NCBI GenBank assembly: GCA_934754425.1
Contig: CAKVIN010000001.1
Location: forward strand, 62,001-126,000
Length of the DNA stretch: 64,000 bases
Reading direction: 5' to 3'
Origin: an uncultured Candidatus Melainabacteria bacterium
GTDB taxonomy: Bacteria > Cyanobacteriota > Vampirovibrionia > Gastranaerophilales > Gastranaerophilaceae
Shown: piece by piece, positions 34,847 through 43,337 of the stretch
How the letters are laid out: the number at the start of each line of letters is the position of its first letter
Position numbering within the stretch: the first letter of the stretch is position 1
The notes under the pieces: generated by a model
Seen by the model: the letters and a program-made list of their open reading frames with translations, nothing else
Database searches by the model: none
Told to the model about the DNA's origin: nothing
Position numbers and translations under genes: made by a program

Positions 34847-36196
34847 ATGAAAATTATAATTATTGGTGGAGTTGCTGCCGGTGCGAAAGCCGCAGCTAAG
34901 TCAAAAAGACTTTTGCCTGATGCAGAAGTCCATATTTATACTCAAGATACTTGTGTCTCTTACTCTTCTTGCGGACTTCCGTATTATATTGCAGGAGATT
35001 TTGAAGACTGGCATAAGCTTATAGTAAGAACTATAGAAGAATTTGAAAAAAGTGGTGTTCATATTCATATACTAAACAGGGTCACAAAAATTCTTCCGGC
35101 TGATAAAAAAATTCTTGTTAAAAATTTAGAAACAAATGAATGTTTTTTTGTAGAATACGATAGGCTTATTATTGCAACCGGCTCTTTTCCTTATAGACCG
35201 GAAATAAAAAACAATAACTTAAAAAATATTTTTACCTTAAGAACACTTCAAGATGGTATAAACATCAGAGAAGCTATGAAAAAATCAAACCATATTACCA
35301 TAATTGGTGGTGGTTATATTGCGGTAGAATTAATTGAAGCTTTTGTTAAAAACGGGAAAAATGTTACTGTTATCGAGCGCTCGACATTTATTTTATCTGT
35401 TTTTGATGAAGAAATTTCTTCTCTTATACAAACATTTATTCTAGAAAATTCTAATGATAGAGTTAAAATTTTAAACGAAGATTCGGTAAGTGAATTTGTT
35501 GGAGAAGATAAAGTAAGTGGAATTGTGACTCAAAAAGGATTTGGATTTGAAACAGATATGGTAATTATTTCAACCGGAGTTCGTCCTGTCGTTGACATTG
35601 CAGTTGATACCGGAATTGAACTAGGAATTACCGGAGCAATAAAAGTCAATAGTCGTATGCAAACAAGTATTCCGGATATTTACGCTTGCGGAGATTGTGT
35701 GGAAAAAATAAATATGATTTCTCACACTCCGGTTTGGCTTCCGTTGGGTTCAACTGCAAATAAAGAAGGACGTGTTGCTGCTATTAATACTTGTGGCGGA
35801 GTGGAAGATTTTGAAGGTATACTGAATTCTGCAGTTCTCAGATATCATGCTCTTAATATTTCAATGACAGGTTTAACTGAAAAAACTGCTCAAAAATTAG
35901 GCTTTGATACAGTGTCAGTTGTTATTACAAAACGTGATAGAGCCGGATATATGCCACAGGTTCAAAATGTAACACTAAAACTTGTCGCAGATAGGCGTAC
36001 ACACAGAGTGCTTGGAGCACAAGCAATTGGATGCGGAGATGCAGACAAAAGAGTTAATACAGTGTCAGTAGGGCTATTGAGTAATATGCGTGTTGAAGAC
36101 TTGCTTGATGTTGATTTAACTTATGCCCCTCCGTTTTCAACAAGTATTGATATATTAATATCCGCTGCAAGAATCTTGAAGTCGAAATTAAATTAA
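34847..36196 (+). CDS. CoA-disulfide reductase / NADH oxidase-type flavoprotein
   Basis: This 449-aa pyridine nucleotide-disulfide oxidoreductase opens with an FAD motif (IIIIGGVAAGAKAAAKSKR) and has the single redox Cys in YSSCGLPYYIAGD (about residue 42), the signature of CoA-disulfide reductases, NADH oxidases and NADH peroxidases. The NADH motif ITIIGGGYIAVELIEA and the FAD-contact block IYACGDCVEKINMI follow, and a dimerisation domain with LGAQAIGCGDADKRVN ends the protein. It likely acts in thiol or oxygen/peroxide defence. The ATG at 34,847 is preferred over a TTG two codons earlier. It is monocistronic. Confidence 0.85.
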   Translation: MKIIIIGGVAAGAKAAAKSKRLLPDAEVHIYTQDTCVSYSSCGLPYYIAGDFEDWHKLIVRTIEEFEKSGVHIHILNRVTKILPADKKILVKNLETNECFFVEYDRLIIATGSFPYRPEIKNNNLKNIFTLRTLQDGINIREAMKKSNHITIIGGGYIAVELIEAFVKNGKNVTVIERSTFILSVFDEEISSLIQTFILENSNDRVKILNEDSVSEFVGEDKVSGIVTQKGFGFETDMVIISTGVRPVVDIAVDTGIELGITGAIKVNSRMQTSIPDIYACGDCVEKINMISHTPVWLPLGSTANKEGRVAAINTCGGVEDFEGILNSAVLRYHALNISMTGLTEKTAQKLGFDTVSVVITKRDRAGYMPQVQNVTLKLVADRRTHRVLGAQAIGCGDADKRVNTVSVGLLSNMRVEDLLDVDLTYAPPFSTSIDILISAARILKSKLN

Positions 36197-36200
36197 TAAA

Positions 36201-36237
36201 AAACCTAAGAACAAATTTGCTCTTAGGTTTCTTTTTT
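36201..36237. terminator. Bidirectional terminator
   Basis: AAACCTAAGA and TCTTAGGTTT form a 10-bp stem, extended by partial inner pairing, between convergent genes, with T-runs on both strands. Confidence 0.85.
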
Positions 36238-36251
36238 ATATTTTTTATTGC

Positions 36252-37562
36252 TTATCTCTTTATCGCTCTTCGATACCAATAATAAACAGCTCTTGCTACT
36301 CTATGAGAACTGTGTCTTACCAGACCTTGTTTATTTTCTTGGAGTAATTTTTGAGAAACAACTTCAATTCCAATTGGTGCAATGTTTTCCATATCTAATC
36401 TCACAGGAATAGAGCCGCTTTTTGCGTATCCTTCAGAAATATTATCAGGCAAGCTATCATTAACAAGTACTGCATCAATAATTTTCTTACCGTTAGCGTG
36501 AGTAATCAGTGCATTCACGTGACTTGCAACAGAATAATTATCGGTTTCTCCAGGTTGAGTCATTATATTACATACATAAATCTTTTTTGCATGTGATTTT
36601 TCAATTGCTTCCACAATGCCGTCTACAAGAAGGTTAGGAATTACGCTTGTATATAAACTTCCAGGGCCTAGGATAATCAAATCTGCATCATGAATTGCTG
36701 CAATTGCTTCCGGTAAAGCTTTGCAGTGTTCCGGCTCTGTAAACAAGCGTTTAATTTTGCCGTGAGCTTCAGGAATATTAGATTCACCATGAACCACACT
36801 TCCGTCTTCAAATGTAGCCGCCAATTTCATGTCATCCAATGTTGCAGGAAGAACAACACCACGGATATTTAATACGTTAGAAGATTCCTTTACGGCTCTG
36901 AACATATCACCTGTAATTGAACAAAGTGCCGTTAAGAATAAATTACCAAAACTATGACCTTCTAATCCTTCACCATTTTTAAATCTGTATTGGAAAAGTT
37001 CTGTTATCATATCTTCATCATCAGCAAGTGCTGCTATACAATTTCTGATATCCCCAGGTGGAAGAATTCCCATTTCTTCTCTTAAACGACCTGAGCTTCC
37101 GCCATCATCACCAACGGTAACGATTGCCGTAATATTATTTGTGTATTTTTTTATACCTCTAAGAAGCATTGAAAGACCTGTACCACCGCCAATTGCAACG
37201 ATTTTGGCACCTTTGTTAAGTTTTCTTCTTCTGTATAATTTTTCTAATATGGAAGTATTACCTTTAGAATTATCCATATCCATAATGGATAGTGTAGTTT
37301 TTTGCCATCCTTTGAAGAAAATTACTGCACCAATAAAAATAAATACTGCCGCTAAGAAGTTTGAAGGTAAAATCAAAGCAGCTTTTCTAATAAGTTCTAA
37401 TGACATATAAATAGGTCTTACGTTAGCCAAAACCATAAAGCCTAAAACAATCATTATTGAGCCTAAAAAGATTAAGAAAAACCATCTTTTTACTTCCAAC
37501 CCCGGAAGCAACCAGCCAACATCTTTTGTAACTTTTACATTATTTTTAAAATTGAAAGCCAT
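36252..37562 (-). CDS. yvcK: YvcK/CofD-like protein with N-terminal membrane anchor
   Basis: The soluble domain is a CofD-like Rossmann protein: VAIGGGTGLSMLLRGIKKY, IVTVGDDGGSSGRLREEMG, PPGDIRNCIAALA and LGPGSLYTSVIPNLLV are the family blocks. In Firmicutes YvcK binds UDP-sugars and links carbon metabolism to cell-wall growth. Two N-terminal membrane helices (WFFLIFLGSIMIVLGFMVLA; NFLAAVFIFIGAVIFF) are added here, as in cyanobacterial forms. The ATG at 37,562 lies just after the pxpA stop; an in-frame ATG at 37,577 inside pxpA would add five residues. The genes are coupled. Confidence 0.85.
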   Translation of the reverse strand: MAFNFKNNVKVTKDVGWLLPGLEVKRWFFLIFLGSIMIVLGFMVLANVRPIYMSLELIRKAALILPSNFLAAVFIFIGAVIFFKGWQKTTLSIMDMDNSKGNTSILEKLYRRRKLNKGAKIVAIGGGTGLSMLLRGIKKYTNNITAIVTVGDDGGSSGRLREEMGILPPGDIRNCIAALADDEDMITELFQYRFKNGEGLEGHSFGNLFLTALCSITGDMFRAVKESSNVLNIRGVVLPATLDDMKLAATFEDGSVVHGESNIPEAHGKIKRLFTEPEHCKALPEAIAAIHDADLIILGPGSLYTSVIPNLLVDGIVEAIEKSHAKKIYVCNIMTQPGETDNYSVASHVNALITHANGKKIIDAVLVNDSLPDNISEGYAKSGSIPVRLDMENIAPIGIEVVSQKLLQENKQGLVRHSSHRVARAVYYWYRRAIKR

Positions 37563-37564
37563 AA

Positions 37565-38359
37565 TTAATCCACCCATCCAGACGCTTTTGCATTAATATA
37601 ATTTACAGGAGCAGGAGTTATATAATTTCTTGCCTGCTGAATTAATTCCAAAGAATTTTTATATTTGTTAGAAAAATGAATTGTATCAACTTCTACAAAA
37701 CTCATTCCACCCAAATTATTACGGATTTGAGAAGTATGAAGAAGATGTTGAAATCTTTTTATTAAATCATAATTATTTGTGTTATCCGGAACAGAATAAT
37801 CAATACTCAAATCTGCATTATACGTTTTTTCCAAAGAAATTTCCTGAGCAACCTGAAGATTTGTATAATCACCAACTTTTGACGTAATATCACCTGCCGG
37901 AGCATAATATACAAGCCATTCTGAGCATTTTTTTATTGCGTTAGCAATTGCGCAAGAGAATGTAAAATCTTCACCGGCCATTTTATACATGGCACCATGA
38001 GGTCTTACGTGTTCTATGCTTAAACCATAAGCTTTTGCAAAAGACATAATTGCGCCAACTTGATAAATTACAAGCGCTTCTAATTCGTCTTCTTTTAATT
38101 CTACAGGTCTGTAACCAAACCCCTGAATATCATTAAAACCAATATGTGCACCGATTGCAACATTCTTTTCTTTTGCTTTCAACATAGCTTCTTTTATTGT
38201 AATCGGATCACCTGCGTGAAAACCACAAGATATATTTACAGAACTTACATAATTTAATAACTCATATTCTTGAACATTTTTATACACACCATACGCTTGC
38301 GCTAAATCACAATTAAAATCAATGTTTTTAATTGGCTTTTTTTCTATAACTTCCTGCAT
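37565..38359 (-). CDS. pxpA: LamB/YcsF family, 5-oxoprolinase subunit A-like
   Basis: The 264-aa protein has the PxpA series FNCDLAQAYGVYK (near the N-terminus), VNISCGFHAGDPITIKEAM, VAIGAHIGFNDIQGFGYRPV, YQVGAIMSFAKAYG and EHVRPHGAMYKMA. PxpA acts with PxpB and PxpC in ATP-dependent hydrolysis of 5-oxoproline, but neither partner is adjacent here. The usual NCDLGE is NCDLAQ and GAHPG(Y/F)xD is GAHIGFND, so it is somewhat diverged. It directly precedes yvcK with stop and start two bases apart. Confidence 0.82.
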   Translation of the reverse strand: MQEVIEKKPIKNIDFNCDLAQAYGVYKNVQEYELLNYVSSVNISCGFHAGDPITIKEAMLKAKEKNVAIGAHIGFNDIQGFGYRPVELKEDELEALVIYQVGAIMSFAKAYGLSIEHVRPHGAMYKMAGEDFTFSCAIANAIKKCSEWLVYYAPAGDITSKVGDYTNLQVAQEISLEKTYNADLSIDYSVPDNTNNYDLIKRFQHLLHTSQIRNNLGGMSFVEVDTIHFSNKYKNSLELIQQARNYITPAPVNYINAKASGWVD

Positions 38360-38448
38360 TAAATTCTCCCTATATTACTCGATTATTATATAACAAAATA
38401 TCAAAAAAAAATAGGCTTGTTTATTAGAAAATTAGGGATGTTTATACG

Positions 38449-38482
38449 TAAAAAAATAGAGAATGATTTATATTCATTCTCC
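38449..38482 (-). terminator. Terminator after the adhesin gene
   Basis: On the minus strand GAGAATGA and TCATTCTC pair over a seven-base loop (38,481-38,459), followed by TATTTTTTT. Confidence 0.75.
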
Positions 38483-38508
38483 ATCTTTTTTATTCTTACA
38501 TCAATATA

Positions 38509-40557
38509 TTAATTAATCATTGAAAATGCTCTTACAACTGTTACAGAACCATCAACATTCTTTCTGACTCCTGTATCATTTTTATCATCATCCAAGTCTG
38601 CTGCGTACGCTACCGGAGTATAAACTTGATTCAAATCTAATGATTTATTTTCAAAGCTTCTAAGAACCTTAGCGTTATCATTGTCATCCGGAATTGGTTG
38701 TGGATCCGGATCAACAGGAGGTGTTGGTGGAACATCAGGTGCATCAGGACCAACTAAATATGTTGACTTGCCTGCAATCTGAGTACCATCATTATAACCG
38801 TTTGGCGCATTTGTCAATTCATACGTAATTACGTCATCCTTTTTAACAGTAACTTCTTTTTCATCTCTAATATTTGTATATTTAAGATTATAATCTCTGC
38901 TAGGAAAATCAACTTTCAATTTATTAGTTTCTTTGCCAACTTTAATTGTGTCAGCGTGAACATCAGGCCCTGTAATTTCTATATACTTGTCCGGAGCTAC
39001 TAAGTTAACTTCTTTAGCGTTAGCACCAGTTACCTTCAAATCACCTTTTGATGAGATATAAGCTGTTGATGGAGTATCAATTTGAGAAATTGTTCCACCA
39101 TTTACATTAATATACCCTGGAGTTCCAACTGTATCAGGAATAGGAATATAATTTTCCATAATATTTACAATTTTTTGATCAACTGTCATCGCATCAGTAG
39201 TTGTTAAACCACCAAGATAACCGTTTGAAGAAAATTTGTATTCTTTTGCGGTTAATGTTGCTTTGCCATCAGTTAAAACATTCAAATTATCAGACTTCAT
39301 AGTAATTTTATTTGCAGATGTATCAACCGTTGTCATTACGTGCCCATTAGTAGAATGAACTGATAAATCACCGCCAACAGTCAATTTGCCATCAGCAAGT
39401 TTTTGCGCATCATAATCATATCCACCGATATGAACATTGTGTTTAGCTTCAACGGTTAAATCTCCGTCAACTTTAGTATCACCAATTACGTGAACAAAAT
39501 GTTTTACTGTCTGGTAACAATTATTGTCATAATTTTGAGAAACATCTTTTGTTGTCAATTTAGCATTTTTTGTAACATGAACGTCGCCAACATCAAGAAA
39601 ACCGCCACCATTTATCATTTCTAAATTACCATTCACTTCAGCGTTTCTTAAAAATGCTCTTGCACCGTTGTTTACAACTTTTACATCACCATTCATATTA
39701 AGTTTGTTTCCATTATTTGTTTTGTTAATAGAAACATTTCCGCTTGTAATGATATTAGTATTACCATTTATTGTGCCGCCATTTTGAATTTCTAAAGCTC
39801 CAACATCATTAGTAATGTATAAGTCGCCATTAACATTCATAGCAGATAATTTTGCAACAGTTTGAGCCTTTGCAGGAGCTGTTTGACCAAGTGCTAAATA
39901 ATCTTGTCCATTTGCAGTAACAAGTTTCACAGCTTTTGCATTAATCGTTGAATTTGCAGCATTTATACCAGCAGCAACAATACTATAATCGCCACCAACA
40001 TTAAATGTTGAATTATTTTTAATCTGAATAGGAATTAATTTCCCATCGCTATTAAACAACTTTATATAGTTTGCATTATTAATATCAAAATTACTTAAAT
40101 CACTTACGCTAAGTCCGGATAAATCTTTTGTAGTAATCATTGCATCGCCGGCAGTAGTGAATTGTGCACCATCAAACAATACACCATTTGGGTTTGAAAT
40201 AATCAATTGACCAATACCTTGATTTGCATTTATTTGACCATAAATATTAGACATACCTTGATTTACAGTATTCAAAATTGTTAATCCACTGGCACCATCT
40301 GTAGCATTAAAGTTTAAAGATTCACCTTTATTTACGTTTAATGTATTCCAGTTAACATGGGCATTACCATTAAAATTTAAATCTACATTACCGGTTCCGG
40401 CTCCTGAAATTCCAGTATAACCACCAGTGATATTATTAATTGTCGCTCCGCCATTACCTGCACCTAATCCGGTATCAATCACTGCATAAGAAACTTGCAT
40501 AGACGCAAATAATGTACTTAATACCAATGCTGATAATTTTCTCTTAAAGTTTTTCAT
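38509..40557 (-). CDS. Filamentous-hemagglutinin-like adhesin (TPS domain)
   Basis: A signal peptide (MKNFKRKLSALVLSTLFASMQVSYA) is followed by a two-partner-secretion domain: the VNWNTLNVNKGESLNFN, ILNTVNQGMSNIYGQI and LIISNPNGVLFDGAQF blocks match the FHA/HpmA N-terminal domain, including the NPNG motif. The middle consists of beta-helix-like repeats built on VNGDLYITNDVGALEIQNGG-type units. Near the C-terminus a Pro/Asp linker (PDVPPTPPVDPDPQ) leads to a 50-residue tail. No TpsB transporter is next to it. At 682 aa it is short for an FHA. The ATG at 40,557 has AAGGG 8 nt upstream. Confidence 0.82.
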   Translation of the reverse strand: MKNFKRKLSALVLSTLFASMQVSYAVIDTGLGAGNGGATINNITGGYTGISGAGTGNVDLNFNGNAHVNWNTLNVNKGESLNFNATDGASGLTILNTVNQGMSNIYGQINANQGIGQLIISNPNGVLFDGAQFTTAGDAMITTKDLSGLSVSDLSNFDINNANYIKLFNSDGKLIPIQIKNNSTFNVGGDYSIVAAGINAANSTINAKAVKLVTANGQDYLALGQTAPAKAQTVAKLSAMNVNGDLYITNDVGALEIQNGGTINGNTNIITSGNVSINKTNNGNKLNMNGDVKVVNNGARAFLRNAEVNGNLEMINGGGFLDVGDVHVTKNAKLTTKDVSQNYDNNCYQTVKHFVHVIGDTKVDGDLTVEAKHNVHIGGYDYDAQKLADGKLTVGGDLSVHSTNGHVMTTVDTSANKITMKSDNLNVLTDGKATLTAKEYKFSSNGYLGGLTTTDAMTVDQKIVNIMENYIPIPDTVGTPGYINVNGGTISQIDTPSTAYISSKGDLKVTGANAKEVNLVAPDKYIEITGPDVHADTIKVGKETNKLKVDFPSRDYNLKYTNIRDEKEVTVKKDDVITYELTNAPNGYNDGTQIAGKSTYLVGPDAPDVPPTPPVDPDPQPIPDDNDNAKVLRSFENKSLDLNQVYTPVAYAADLDDDKNDTGVRKNVDGSVTVVRAFSMIN

Positions 40558-40754
40558 ATCCAAATCCCTTTATATCGATTGTATTCCAATCATACTATTA
40601 AAAAAAATCAAAAATAAAAATAATTGCTTTTTTTGAGCAATTATTTTTGAAATCTTTACAATTATTAATATATTTTATTAGTGCCATAACAAGTCTTTTA
40701 TAAACAAAATCTTTAATCTACTGTTTTACTACTATAGCCTTAATATTCAGAATT

Positions 40755-41867
40755 TTACTTACTTGATGAAGCTGCTTCATCCACTGTTTCTTTAGTTGCC
40801 ATTAACAAATTTTGACTATTTATATTTTCCAATACGGAATCTACTGTTTTCCTCTGTTCTTTGATTAAATCTTTTACTAATTCAAATCTTACATCTGTAA
40901 ATTCATCTTCTTGTTTCAATTCACTTATAAGTTTAGAATCACAATCTCTCCAAGGCAATTTTTTATCACAATATAAATACATACTAGGTCTATCTTCCAG
41001 TATACCTTGTGCTGTTTTTCTGCGAGTAAGTAGCGCAATGTCACACAATTTTTTATTTACTATACCATCCTTTGAACTACATTCTTTTAAAACTTTTTTC
41101 ACTACATTTCTATCTTGAAAAAAACGAGAAAAAACATCATAATAATGCATTGCTGCCTTATCTAAAGATTCTACCCCATCTGTAGTTTTACGCACTGCAA
41201 TACTTCTTTCGTCAGGATACTTACCCAAAAACTTAAACAAATCAACACTAGGTTTTGTTATAACTTTCATTGCACTTCTTTGAAGAAGTGATTTATTAAT
41301 CAGTTTTTTAATTTCACTCACCGGCATTCCATTTTCCCATAAATGGGTTGCTTCATCGGAATATTCCTTGATAATCTCACTTTTTGGTTCCAACCTTGGT
41401 GTAAAAGATGCCGGTATAATATAGTCTTGAAAATCCGCATGTTTTAAAACCACTTGGCTATCATAACTCAAATCTCTATCCGGAAAATAAATATTTGATA
41501 TTTGAGGCTTATTCAAAACTCTTTGATAAATTGTTTGTGATAATGGCAAATCATCTTTACTATAGCTTCCGTGCATTGAATACTTCACATCAGATGCTCT
41601 ATGTAATTCGTGATTTCTAAAAAAATCTACTGAATCAGAAGTCATTTCAGAAGACATTTTTTCAAAAATATCTTCTACCGGTGTTGAATCAACAAAACTA
41701 CCACCATCTTTTAGCGAATAAGAAACAATATCACCATCTATACTTGTTTCCGGTTTAAGTTTTTTTACTGCTAAATCAGAAAATTTATATGGACGACACT
41801 CCACTAATCTTTTTTTACCTTCTACACTCTTAACAATATCTGCGATTGAGTTGGAATATAACTTCAT
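40755..41867 (-). CDS. Orphan 370-aa soluble protein
   Basis: I do not recognise this protein. It is hydrophilic, mostly helical in appearance and lacks a signal peptide. The N-terminal half mixes short polar motifs (KLKPETSIDGDIVSYSLKDG); the C-terminal half is Lys/Glu-rich helices (VKKVLKECSSKDGIVNKKL; VRFELVKDLIKEQRKTVDSV) ending in a Ser-rich tail. A weak version of the GGCAATTTTT promoter (here GGCAGTTTTT) lies upstream, which would place it in the same set as the orphan genes at 13.0, 43.3 and 60.6-60.9 kb. Confidence 0.6.
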   Translation of the reverse strand: MKLYSNSIADIVKSVEGKKRLVECRPYKFSDLAVKKLKPETSIDGDIVSYSLKDGGSFVDSTPVEDIFEKMSSEMTSDSVDFFRNHELHRASDVKYSMHGSYSKDDLPLSQTIYQRVLNKPQISNIYFPDRDLSYDSQVVLKHADFQDYIIPASFTPRLEPKSEIIKEYSDEATHLWENGMPVSEIKKLINKSLLQRSAMKVITKPSVDLFKFLGKYPDERSIAVRKTTDGVESLDKAAMHYYDVFSRFFQDRNVVKKVLKECSSKDGIVNKKLCDIALLTRRKTAQGILEDRPSMYLYCDKKLPWRDCDSKLISELKQEDEFTDVRFELVKDLIKEQRKTVDSVLENINSQNLLMATKETVDEAASSSK

Positions 41868-41907
41868 TTTTAATCCCTTAACGACAATATGTACTGTAAA
41901 TTAGATA

Positions 41908-41952
41908 CTTACACTATAAAATAAAAAAATTTAAATGCAATAAAAAACTGCC
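41908..41952 (-). promoter_or_regulatory. Weak GGCAATTTTT-type promoter variant
   Basis: The minus strand reads GGCAGTTTTT (41,952 downward), then TATTGCATTTAAAT, then a T-rich stretch with TTTATTTTATAGTGTAAG. One mismatch in the upstream box and a longer distance to TTTAT make this the weakest member of the set. Confidence 0.25.
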
Positions 41953-41974
41953 CTTACCGGACAGTCTCAAAATT

Positions 41975-43159
41975 TTAACCGACGATTGCCTTATATATGA
42001 GGCTTGATGCTTTTACAATAAAGTCTTTTCCTTGTGGTGCATTATGCGGACGATTTGCTAAAATAACCACAATATATTTTTTTCCGTTTTGAGCGTAAAC
42101 AATTCCTGCATCACCAAGCATTGTACCAATATCACCTGTTTTATGAATAAACAAAGCTCCATTACCTAAACCTGCTGCAATTAATCTGTTATTTTTTACA
42201 TGGCTCATATAATCAATAATATATTCTCTTGAGTTTATATTTAAGAATCCGGGGTTATCAAGATTGTATAAAATTTTTGCCATATCTTTTGCAGTAGTTT
42301 TATTTGTACCTTGTAAATCTGGTAACCAAGTTCTAACATAAGTTTTAGAAATTCCCCAATCTCTTAAACCGATATTAATATCATCCATGCCGCCTAATTT
42401 TGACATAATCATATTTGTTGAAGTATTATCAGAATCCTGAATCATAGTTTTAGCTAATTGATCAAGCGTATATTTTCTACCAGTTTGAGCGTATTGCAAA
42501 TTACCTGAACCCGGAGACTGATAATAATCAGTAAGAAGCATGTCATCAAAAATTGTCATTTGGTTTGCTTCAATTGATTTGAATAATCTTACGAGAACCG
42601 GAAGTTTAATAATACTTGCAGCTGAATATAAATTATCACCGTTAATATCAACATACTTTCCGTTTTCGTATTCCCAAACATAAATGGCAGGCTTGATTGT
42701 AGGATATTCTTTCATCAATGCTTGTAATTGATTTTTCAACCCAACCATCTCATTTGTATGATACATTGTTGTAATTTCACTATGAGTTTTTTCGATTGTA
42801 GGAGTAAGCAACAAACGATTTTTGAATAAATCATTGCTTAAATAATTTGTTGTAGGATTTGCAATAGAATAAATATCGACTGCAGATATTTTTTTAGGAG
42901 TTTTTTGCGCCAAATTAGATTGTTCTTTTGTGTTTACCGGCAATGAATATGAGAAAAACACATTGTTAATCAATCTATTATACGCTGTAGGAAACACAAA
43001 TATCATAAAAACAGCAAGAAAAGAAAAAACAACACAAATTCTAAAAAGTTCTTTTACTGGATTAACTTTTTTTCTTTTATGTTTAATTATCTTTGCACCT
43101 TGTTGGTGAACAACGTGTAAACGATTATTATTTCTCCTCTGTTGTTGATAAGCGTACAC
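41975..43159 (-). CDS. Membrane-anchored class A beta-lactamase-fold serine hydrolase
   Basis: After a basic cytoplasmic stretch a single membrane helix (ICVVFSFLAVFMIFVFP) anchors the protein. The periplasmic domain has the full active-site set: SIIK (Ser182-Lys185), SDN (243-245) and KTG (340-342). The omega-loop region WLPDLQGTNKTTAKDMAKIL does not show the ExxLN glutamate needed for deacylation in true class A enzymes, so it may be a penicillin-binding or DD-peptidase-like protein rather than a resistance enzyme. Length 394 aa. It is monocistronic. Confidence 0.78.
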   Translation of the reverse strand: MYAYQQQRRNNNRLHVVHQQGAKIIKHKRKKVNPVKELFRICVVFSFLAVFMIFVFPTAYNRLINNVFFSYSLPVNTKEQSNLAQKTPKKISAVDIYSIANPTTNYLSNDLFKNRLLLTPTIEKTHSEITTMYHTNEMVGLKNQLQALMKEYPTIKPAIYVWEYENGKYVDINGDNLYSAASIIKLPVLVRLFKSIEANQMTIFDDMLLTDYYQSPGSGNLQYAQTGRKYTLDQLAKTMIQDSDNTSTNMIMSKLGGMDDINIGLRDWGISKTYVRTWLPDLQGTNKTTAKDMAKILYNLDNPGFLNINSREYIIDYMSHVKNNRLIAAGLGNGALFIHKTGDIGTMLGDAGIVYAQNGKKYIVVILANRPHNAPQGKDFIVKASSLIYKAIVG

Positions 43160-43273
43160 GAATAATATCCTCCAAATCCCATTCTAATAATAACACTATA
43201 TCAAAAATATAATCATCCTTCAAAAAGTGGAATTTTATTAAAAGTATAGCTTCTTTACATTTTGTTACAAAAA

Positions 43274-43312
43274 GGCAATTTTTGTGATGCAAAATTCTTT
43301 ATATATGTAAGG
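43274..43312 (+). promoter_or_regulatory. GGCAATTTTT-type promoter (reference copy)
   Basis: GGCAATTTTTGTGATGC (43,274-43,290) is followed by AAAATTCTTTATATATGTAA and GG. CAATTTTT and TTTATATA are 14 nt apart. The leader that follows contains two GGTTAG units before the ATG, as does the leader of the 60,881 gene. Confidence 0.6.
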
Positions 43313-43337
43313 TTAGTTTTTATAGGTTAGGTTAATT

